From an uncultured Streptococcus sp. (GTDB lineage Bacteria; Bacillota; Bacilli; Lactobacillales; Aerococcaceae): 6,765 bases of DNA. The stretch's first letter is position 1; every line of letters starts with the position of its first letter. The position numbers and the translations under genes were made by a program. The notes beneath the pieces were generated by a model. The model was not told the DNA's origin and searched no databases. It was given only the letters and a program-made list of their open reading frames with translations. Below, in pieces: positions 1-4,404 of this stretch. Where the stretch lies: positions 1 through 6,765 of the forward strand of contig CAJZJY010000059.1 in the NCBI GenBank assembly GCA_916050055.1, read 5' to 3'.

Positions 1-31
1 GACTGGAGTTCAGACGTGTGCTTTCCGATCT
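1..31. other. Illumina TruSeq adapter remnant (non-genomic)
   Basis: The first 31 bases match the TruSeq read-2/index adapter from its GACTGGAG start to its CTTCCGATCT end, apart from one missing C in the GTGCTCTTCC section (here GTGCTTTCC around 18-26). Genomic sequence appears to begin at 32. The GTG at 18-20 lies inside the adapter and happens to be in frame with the racemase, so a gene start called there would be an artefact. The adapter sequence is recalled from memory, but the match is long and specific. Confidence 0.95.
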
Positions 32-32
32 C

Positions 33-1130
33 GCGACCATTGCAAGTAAAGTCTATCCAAAGACTATGCATGACAAGAATAAAGGAATCGAAGTGTTCGA
101 TATCGCTTGTCCGAAATTTGTACCGATTGTTGAAAGTAATCAATCAAATACGAAGGAAGCAGAAGAAGTCGTTCGTGAAACCTTACGTCCATTAGAAGGA
201 ACCAAGGTCGATACAGTTATTCTAGGCTGCACGCATTACCCATTACTTCGTCAAACGATTCAAAGAGTGGTAGGAGAAAACGTGACATTGATTGACTCAG
301 GGGCAGAAACAGTTTCAAGCGTGAGTGCGTTATTAGATTATTGCAAATTAAGCGAAACTCCTGAATCGAATCCTGAACCAACTCTTGAAATTTATACAAC
401 TGGAGAAGCAAGTCTTTTTGAAGAGATTGCTGAAAACTGGTTGAATCGAACAGGTCTGAAGGTGAAGAAAGTGACACTTAAAGAAGAAGTGAAACCAGCT
501 GAATTGAAAAAAGAAATCGTGATTGCGACGAATAACGTTGGTAAAGCCAAAGAGTTTGCAGAAATTTTTGAACCAAAGGGATATTCTGTAAAGACCCTTC
601 GAGATTTCTCAGAATTAGAAGAAGTGGAAGAGACTGGAACAACTTTCGAAGAAAATGCACGATTAAAGGCAGAAACGATTGCCAATGAATTACAAACAAT
701 TGTATTAGCGGATGACTCTGGTTTGTGCGTGGATGCTTTGGACGGGCAACCCGGTGTGTATTCAGCGCGATTTGCTGGCGAACCGAAGAGTGATGCTGCG
801 AATAACGCGAAGCTTTTATCAGAACTTGGCGGACTCGTTGGAGAGGAGCGCTCAGCTCATTTCACTTGCTGCTTAGTGTTAGCTGCACCAAATAGTGAAT
901 CACTTGTGGTTCAAGCAGAATGCCCAGGTCAAATCGCGACTCTACCAGCTGGGGATAGCGGATTTGGATATGATCCATTATTCATTATTCCTGAGTACGG
1001 TAAGACATTTGCGCAACTAGGAATGGATATAAAAAATAAAATTAGCCACCGTGCAAAAGCCATTGAATTGCTTGTTAGCCAGTGGGAAAAATGGACTCAT
1101 GAGTTAAATCAAACGGAGGAATCATTATGA
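33..1130 (+). CDS. murI/rdgB: Glutamate racemase / XTP-dITP pyrophosphatase (RdgB/HAM1) fusion, 5'-truncated
   Basis: One uninterrupted frame carries two enzymes; numbering counts the Ala codon at 33 as residue 1 (365 residues remain). Residues 1 to about 150 are the C-terminal half of glutamate racemase, which makes D-glutamate for peptidoglycan: an ACPKFVPIVES segment, then LGCTHYPLL with the second catalytic Cys66 and neighbouring His68, then LIDSGAE. The N-terminal half with the first catalytic Cys is cut off by the contig end. Residues from about 162 are a complete HAM1/RdgB domain that hydrolyses non-canonical purine NTPs (XTP, dITP) to monophosphates: IVIATNNVGK (162-171), FEENARLKA (205-213), ADDSG (226-230, catalytic Asp), PGVYSARFAG (240-249), GFGYDPLF (310-317) and ISHR (337-340). 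No stop and no convincing internal start with a ribosome binding site separates the domains near 470-515, so I read a genuine fusion. Streptococci carry the two functions as adjacent genes. The stop overlaps the yfcE start (ATGA). Confidence 0.93.
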   Translation, partial: ATIASKVYPKTMHDKNKGIEVFDIACPKFVPIVESNQSNTKEAEEVVRETLRPLEGTKVDTVILGCTHYPLLRQTIQRVVGENVTLIDSGAETVSSVSALLDYCKLSETPESNPEPTLEIYTTGEASLFEEIAENWLNRTGLKVKKVTLKEEVKPAELKKEIVIATNNVGKAKEFAEIFEPKGYSVKTLRDFSELEEVEETGTTFEENARLKAETIANELQTIVLADDSGLCVDALDGQPGVYSARFAGEPKSDAANNAKLLSELGGLVGEERSAHFTCCLVLAAPNSESLVVQAECPGQIATLPAGDSGFGYDPLFIIPEYGKTFAQLGMDIKNKISHRAKAIELLVSQWEKWTHELNQTEESL

Positions 1131-1675
1131 AAATTGTCGTTGTCAGTGATAACCATGGACAAGAATTAACATTAAAGAGAATCTTCGACCACTATGCAGG
1201 AAGTGATGTGACATTTGTGCATACGGGGGATTCAGAATTTCCTTATAAAGATGAACGTCTATCGCATTGTATTCGCGTAACAGGAAACTGTGATTACGAC
1301 CCAGAATATCCACGTTCTGAAGTGTTTACGCTAGAAGGCATTAATTTCTTTGTAGCGCACGGGCACTTCGAATATGTGAACACCGGTCGTGAGTATTTAG
1401 CAAATGCGGCTAAAGAAATGGGGGCGCGTGTCGCATTTTACGGGCATACGCATAAACTAAATGCGGAGAATGTTAACGGGGTGCTTTGCATCAATTCAGG
1501 TTCAACGAATTATCCTCGTGGTAGCTATGAAGGTACGTCGTCATATGCAGTGCTGGATATTCTTTCAAAAGACAAATTACGCTTAACGTACTATACAACC
1601 AAGCATGAAGTGTTAGATGGACTCGTTTTAGACTATACGTGGTCTGATGAGGGAGGGTATACGCTTGATTCATAA
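1127..1675 (+). CDS. yfcE: YfcE/MJ0936-type metallophosphoesterase
   Basis: This 182-residue protein belongs to the small calcineurin-like phosphodiesterase family (YfcE/MJ0936). All metal-ligand motifs are visible in order: SDNHG with Asp8 and His10, HTGD with Asp35, GNCD with Asn54, AHGH with His78, and GHTH with His107 and His109. Family members hydrolyse phosphodiesters in vitro with divalent metals; the natural substrate is generally unknown. Start is ATG at 1127, 4 nt inside the upstream gene (ATGA), with a GGAGGA ribosome binding site at 1115-1120, indicating translational coupling to the fusion enzyme. No signal peptide or membrane segment is seen, so it is probably cytosolic. The same gene follows rdgB in streptococci (recalled synteny). 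The length is normal and nothing looks broken. Confidence 0.93.
   Translation: MKIVVVSDNHGQELTLKRIFDHYAGSDVTFVHTGDSEFPYKDERLSHCIRVTGNCDYDPEYPRSEVFTLEGINFFVAHGHFEYVNTGREYLANAAKEMGARVAFYGHTHKLNAENVNGVLCINSGSTNYPRGSYEGTSSYAVLDILSKDKLRLTYYTTKHEVLDGLVLDYTWSDEGGYTLDS
1649..1657 (+). promoter_or_regulatory. Ribosome binding site that decides the cbpB start (TTG 1665)
   Basis: GAGGGAGGG at 1649-1657 lies inside the last codons of yfcE. Its GGAGG core (1652-1656) is 8 nt before a TTG at 1665. The in-frame ATG at 1647 lies before this site and has no Shine-Dalgarno sequence of its own (upstream bases are GACTATACGTGGTCTG), so TTG 1665 is the better start. Confidence 0.75.
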
Positions 1676-2141
1676 GAAAATCCAAGAGTTACTACTTGAA
1701 GATCGCGATAAGTTCTTTATCGATGCAGAAAAAGTAGCTATCCTTCAAGAAGACCATACTTTGGAACACGCGATGCTTGTGTTGACGAATGTGCGTTATT
1801 CACTCATTCCTGTACTGAACAAGGAAAATAAAATTGTAGGTCTGATTTCACTAGCGATGATTTTACACAAAATCACGGGTGTGGAACAAATCCATATGAA
1901 TCAGTTAGGAAAATACAAGGTGCGTGAAGTTATGCGTACGGAGTTTCCAATCATTCATCAGGATACGCAAGTGGAAGATGTGTTAAATGAACTTGTGGAT
2001 GAGAGTTTTATTTGTATTGGGAATGAGGAGAATGAGTTTGTGGGGATTGTGACGAGGAAGGAGCTTTTAAAGCGCATCAACTTCATGGTACATGAACTCA
2101 CCCGCGAATATGATTTTGTGGAAAAAGAAAATAGTAAATAA
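1665..2141 (+). CDS. cbpB: CBS-domain protein, CbpB/DarB (YkuL) family, putative cyclic-di-AMP receptor
   Basis: This 158-residue cytosolic protein has two CBS domains (about residues 16-72 and 85-142) and nothing else, the architecture of Listeria CbpB and B. subtilis DarB/YkuL. Those proteins bind cyclic di-AMP and, in the free state, stimulate the (p)ppGpp synthetase Rel and, in B. subtilis, pyruvate carboxylase. Visible matches are the IDAEKVAILQ segment (DarB has a very similar IEADKVAHVQ), LEHAMLVL, IPVL, and GIVTRKELL in CBS2. With the TTG start, Lys23 falls at the same residue number as in DarB as I recall it, which supports that start. The ATG at 1647 would add six residues (164 aa). 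The gene overlaps the end of yfcE by 11 nt and is therefore last in the coupled operon. Cyclic-di-AMP binding is inferred from the family and not shown by sequence alone. Its stop codon lies within the first bases of the inverted-repeat element. Confidence 0.88.
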   Translation: MIHKKIQELLLEDRDKFFIDAEKVAILQEDHTLEHAMLVLTNVRYSLIPVLNKENKIVGLISLAMILHKITGVEQIHMNQLGKYKVREVMRTEFPIIHQDTQVEDVLNELVDESFICIGNEENEFVGIVTRKELLKRINFMVHELTREYDFVEKENSK

Positions 2142-2338
2142 ACCAATTACTTTAGAGTCCTTTGGATATTCATATAGTAATCATTGTAGCTGTACCGGAC
2201 TGAGCCTTACGTCTCAGTTCCTATCGAACCTCAAACTGGCGCTAGAAAATAAATTTTCAAGCACCAGTAATTCGCATCGATTACACTCGCTACGATGATT
2301 ACTACATTATCCAAAGGACTCTTTGTAATTGGTTTATT
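2137..2338. repeat. 202-nt imperfect palindromic element with internal hairpins (MITE-like or structured RNA)
   Basis: The two ends are long inverted repeats. AATAAACCAATTAC (2137-2150) pairs perfectly with 2325-2338. AGAGTCCTTTGGATA (2154-2168) pairs perfectly with 2308-2322. TAGTAATCATTGTAGC (2175-2190) pairs with 2289-2304, with one T-G wobble at 2185/2294. Small asymmetric loops (3/2 and 6/3 nt) separate these blocks, giving 45 pairs in all. The interior contains a hairpin at 2197-2221 (GGACTGAG with CTCAGTTCC, one bulge) and a longer one at 2235-2268 (ACTGG-GCT-GAAAAT with ATTTTC-AGC-CCAGT, two 1x1 mismatches), the latter enclosed by ATCGA/TCGAT at 2223-2227/2277-2281. It encodes no plausible protein. 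It could be a non-autonomous miniature inverted-repeat element or a folded 3'-UTR/ncRNA of the cbpB operon. No convincing target-site duplication flanks it. I do not recognise the family. Confidence 0.85.
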
Positions 2339-2429
2339 CAAATTGGAGTGAGTTGATGTACCATTCCGTAAGAAAGAGAGAGGAAGGAATAGGGTGTGGT
2401 GCATCCTATGGAGTGGATTATAAGGAAAC
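2339..2429 (+). other. Spacer between palindromic element and terminator, with weak hairpin and doubtful small ORF
   Basis: A weaker hairpin can be drawn from 2355 to 2405: GATG/CATC outside, TACC/GGTG and ATTCC/GGAAT inside, with an 18-nt purine-rich loop (2368-2385). A GGAG at 2345-2348 stands 7 nt before ATG 2356, which opens a 34-codon frame ending at TAG 2458-2460. That frame runs through the terminator hairpin, and I do not recognise its product. I see no promoter motif that I would defend. I list the stretch so that the 315-nt gap between cbpB and mscS is accounted for. Confidence 0.35.
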
Positions 2430-2458
2430 AAAAAAGAAGGCGCGAGGCCTTCTTTTTT
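2430..2458. terminator. Bidirectional rho-independent terminator between cbpB and mscS
   Basis: GAAGGC (2436-2441) and GCCTTC (2447-2452) form a stem with loop GCGAG, flanked by A6 (2430-2435) and T6 (2453-2458). It can therefore terminate the + strand cbpB transcript and the - strand mscS transcript. It overlaps the mscS stop codon by two bases. Confidence 0.9.
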
Positions 2459-3326
2459 AGTTGGTTGTATATGGGATGACAGGTGATGAGAGGTCGATGC
2501 CTTGTTTTAGCAGTGCCTCTTGATAAAGTGTTAAATAGCGTTGGTAGGTAGCCTGTTGCAAACCGTTTTTTGTCATTAGAGCGATGGTGAATACAAATTG
2601 ACCATTTGGCTTGGTTTGTGGGCCAACGATTTTTGGTGGAGCCGTTAGAGCTTCGTCGGTTCTTGTGTATTGGTTATTAATTGCTTCAATGACTGAGTAA
2701 ACGGATTTTAAATCCACGTTGCTATTTAAAGGTAATTCGATTAAAGCACGCATGTTTCCACGGGATTGGTTACTCACGACTGTGATATTGCGGTTTGGAA
2801 TGTAGTGAAGTGTCCCGTCGTATCCACGAACTTGTGTAGTACGGACACCAACGCTCGCAATGGTTCCGGCAATGTTGTTAATAAGAACCGCGTCTCCAAC
2901 TTCGAATTGGCGTTCGAGTAGGATGAAGAGACCGTTGATCACATCTGATAGGAAACCTTGTGCGCCAAGACCAAGTGCAACCCCAGCAATTCCAGCCCCT
3001 GCGAGTAAGCTAGAGATTGGAACCCCGATAATAGAGAGAATCCAGTAGATTAAGATGAAGTATAGGAAATAATCGAGCATATTTTCTAAGAGCTTCACGA
3101 TTGTCTTTTGTCTGTTTTCGCTTTGACGAACGACTTTCACAGAGGAAAGAATAGTTTTCTTAAATAGAAAATGTAAAAATTTCTTTCCAAAGTAGAATAG
3201 TAGGAATAATAAAATTAATGATAATAATTTCGTAAAGATATTCGATAAAATGGATTCCCAATCAAAGGAATTCCAGTAATTTGTAAAGAAATTTGAAATG
3301 GAATCTATCCATAAGACGTTGTGCAT
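2457..3326 (-). CDS. mscS: Small-conductance mechanosensitive channel, MscS family
   Basis: This 289-residue membrane protein is close in size to E. coli MscS and B. subtilis YkuT. Hydrophobic segments lie at about residues 33-46 and 83-100. They are followed by the family signature: the glycine/alanine-rich pore helix AGAGIAGVALGLGAQGF (109-125), the amphipathic TM3b, and FEVGD (141-145) opening the cytoplasmic beta domain. RTTQVRGYDG and YIPN (176-179) continue that domain, and the rest is the C-terminal alpha/beta vestibule. It should open on hypo-osmotic membrane tension to release solutes. I chose ATG 3326 over GTG 3335: the sequence AAAGGGTGA is an ideal Shine-Dalgarno just before the ATG, and the GTG is part of that site. 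The GTG start would give 292 residues. The gene is monocistronic, convergent with cbpB and divergent from the DUF948 gene. Confidence 0.94.
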   Translation of the reverse strand: MHNVLWIDSISNFFTNYWNSFDWESILSNIFTKLLSLILLFLLFYFGKKFLHFLFKKTILSSVKVVRQSENRQKTIVKLLENMLDYFLYFILIYWILSIIGVPISSLLAGAGIAGVALGLGAQGFLSDVINGLFILLERQFEVGDAVLINNIAGTIASVGVRTTQVRGYDGTLHYIPNRNITVVSNQSRGNMRALIELPLNSNVDLKSVYSVIEAINNQYTRTDEALTAPPKIVGPQTKPNGQFVFTIALMTKNGLQQATYQRYLTLYQEALLKQGIDLSSPVIPYTTN

Positions 3327-3331
3327 ATTTG

Positions 3332-3340
3332 TCACCCTTT
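3332..3340 (-). promoter_or_regulatory. Ribosome binding site of mscS, deciding ATG 3326
   Basis: Read on the minus strand this is AAAGGGTGA, 5 nt before ATG 3324-3326. The alternative GTG at 3333-3335 lies inside this site and is therefore unlikely to be the initiator. Confidence 0.7.
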
Positions 3341-3344
3341 ATTA

Positions 3345-3372
3345 GTAATAAAATAAGTGTACCATATGTAAA
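3345..3372 (-). promoter_or_regulatory. Tentative sigma-A promoter of mscS
   Basis: On the minus strand, TTTACA (3367-3372) and TATTAC (3345-3350) are 16 nt apart and upstream of the mscS start. Match to consensus is moderate (5/6 and 4/6) in AT-rich DNA, so this is only a candidate. Confidence 0.35.
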
Positions 3373-3431
3373 AAATGATTGAAAGTAGTGCAGTTTCAAG
3401 TATTAATTTTATGGTATTTTTCATGAGAAAG

Positions 3432-3440
3432 TGTTATCAT
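3432..3440 (+). promoter_or_regulatory. Tentative extended -10 element for the DUF948-YtxH operon
   Basis: TGTTATCAT at 3432-3440 fits an extended -10 (TGnTATNAT) and would put the transcript start near 3447, about 27 nt before ATG 3474. No good -35 is spaced to it. TATACT at 3446-3451 is an alternative -10 but would leave a very short leader. Confidence 0.35.
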
Positions 3441-3473
3441 TAATTTATACTATAAGATTGGAGGAATGGCTCA

Positions 3474-3878
3474 ATGACAGGTATTGAGATTGCTGCATTA
3501 ATTGCTGCATGTGCTTTATTAGCATTAGTGGTTTTTGTAATTGTGAAAGTATCACCGATTTTATCAAGATTAAATAAAACCGTTGATAACGTGAATCATT
3601 CATTAGAAGTCATTACAAAAGATGTTGATAGTCTTTCAATTGAAGTTGAAGGATTATTAAATAAAGCAAATGTACTTGTAGATGACGTGAACGGCAAACT
3701 TAGAGTGACAAATCCGTTGTTTATAGCGGCAGGCGATTTAGGTGTGACGATTTCTGATGTAAATACATCATCTCGTAATCTAGCAACAAAAGCAGTGAAG
3801 CTTTCAAAAACAAGCCGTGCAGTTGCGGCATTTAATTTTGGAAGAACGATTCTTTCAAAGAAGAAAAAAGTAAAATAA
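3474..3878 (+). CDS. DUF948-family single-pass membrane protein
   Basis: This 134-residue protein has an N-terminal membrane segment (about residues 4-25, IEIAALIAACALLALVVFVI), then an amphipathic helical stretch rich in Val, Asn and Asp (about 34-112) with the periodicity of a coiled coil, and ends in a lysine-rich tail (KKKKVK). This is the architecture of the DUF948/YoxC family found next to YtxH genes in lactic acid bacteria and bacilli. Biochemical function is unknown; association with general or envelope stress is known only for some relatives. Start ATG 3474 is preceded by GGAGGA (3460-3465) at 8 nt. The stop is 18 nt before the YtxH start, so the two are almost certainly co-transcribed. 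The long helix may lie on the cytoplasmic face of the membrane; this is inferred from the basic tail. Confidence 0.85.
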   Translation: MTGIEIAALIAACALLALVVFVIVKVSPILSRLNKTVDNVNHSLEVITKDVDSLSIEVEGLLNKANVLVDDVNGKLRVTNPLFIAAGDLGVTISDVNTSSRNLATKAVKLSKTSRAVAAFNFGRTILSKKKKVK

Positions 3879-3896
3879 TGAAACGGAGTGTTGAAC

Positions 3897-4349
3897 ATGA
3901 GTAAATCAGGTGGATTTTTATTAGGAGCATTTATCGGAGCGTCTGCAGCAGCAGTAACAGCTTTATTATTTGCACCAAAATCAGGTAAAGAATTACGTGA
4001 AGATTTAGCGAAAGAAGCAGATCGCTATAAAGAACAATTATCAGAATACGGTGAAATCGCACGTGCAAAAGGTGTTGAATTTGCAGAAGTAGCTAAAACT
4101 TCAACACAAGATATTCGTATTAACTTACAAGAACAAGCTGGCCACTTAAAAGAACAAGTTTCTAAACAAGCAGCTAACTTAAAAGACCAAGTTGCAGTAC
4201 ACACTGAAAACTTAAAAGGTCAATTTAGCGAAACAGTTGATAAAGTAAAAGAAAACTTTGCCAAACACAAAGAAGACTCAGCTGAAGTGGTTGCTGAATT
4301 AGCAGAAAACGTTAAAGAAAAAGCTGAAGACGTTAAAGAAGAAGCTTAA
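3897..4349 (+). CDS. YtxH-domain protein with 11-residue amphipathic repeats
   Basis: This 150-residue protein begins with a glycine/alanine-rich hydrophobic helix (residues 6-25), followed by the YtxH hallmark LLFAPKSGKELRED (23-36). The rest is highly charged predicted helix without Cys, Trp or Pro. From residue 77 it falls into successive 11-residue units (77-87, 88-98, 99-109, 110-120, 121-131, 132-142, partial 143-150), most with the pattern of a small hydrophobic residue at position 1 and LK-x-Q/E-like ends. This resembles LEA group 3 and apolipoprotein helices. YtxH proteins are described as general-stress proteins in bacilli; molecular function is not established. I chose ATG 3897 because GGAG at 3885-3888 is 8 nt before it; the in-frame GTG at 3888 overlaps that site. 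It is second in an operon with the DUF948 gene and is closed by a strong terminator. Confidence 0.87.
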   Translation: MSKSGGFLLGAFIGASAAAVTALLFAPKSGKELREDLAKEADRYKEQLSEYGEIARAKGVEFAEVAKTSTQDIRINLQEQAGHLKEQVSKQAANLKDQVAVHTENLKGQFSETVDKVKENFAKHKEDSAEVVAELAENVKEKAEDVKEEA

Positions 4350-4367
4350 TTTTATTTATAAACAACG

Positions 4368-4402
4368 AAAGCCTGGGGAAATCCCCAGGCTTTATATTTT
4401 TT
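4368..4402. terminator. Bidirectional rho-independent terminator between YtxH gene and pepQ
   Basis: AAAGCCTGGGG (4368-4378) pairs with CCCCAGGCTTT (4383-4393) around the loop AAAT, an 11-bp stem, followed by TATATTTTTT on the + strand. On the - strand the stem ends in TTT only, so it is strongest for the YtxH transcript, but it sits right after the pepQ stop and probably serves both. Confidence 0.92.
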
Positions 4403-4404
4403 GA

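Noticed and set aside
18..20. GTG as the start of a complete 370-residue protein
   Set aside because: The codon lies inside adapter sequence; the racemase is truncated and its true start is outside the window.
217..699. Minus-strand open frames opposite the racemase/RdgB fusion
   Set aside because: They lie fully opposite a gene with strong family motifs, lack family features of their own and have no supporting ribosome binding context.
2092..2298. Plus-strand open frame of 68 codons across the end of cbpB and into the palindromic element
   Set aside because: It is out of frame with cbpB, overlaps it, encodes a Ser/Asn/Leu-rich sequence resembling nothing, and is mostly palindrome arm.
2137..2338. 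CRISPR array, 6S RNA, T-box leader or hammerhead ribozyme as an explanation of the structured element
   Set aside because: There are no direct repeats with spacers, no single long rod with a central bubble as in 6S RNA, no T-box GGGTGGNACC motif, and no hammerhead CTGATGA core on the + strand.
2137..2338. Complete insertion sequence
   Set aside because: At 202 nt there is no room for a transposase, no open frame resembles one, and no clear target-site duplication is seen at the ends.
2231..2431. Minus-strand open frame of 66 codons through the palindromic element
   Set aside because: It has no recognisable product or ribosome binding site, and its content is explained by the inverted repeats.
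2860..3048. Plus-strand frame opposite the mscS pore region
   Set aside because: Shadow of the mscS coding sequence; mscS shows the pore-helix signature on the other strand.
3596..3898. Minus-strand frame opposite the DUF948 gene
   Set aside because: The DUF948 gene has a ribosome binding site, a membrane segment and an operon partner; the opposite frame has none of these.
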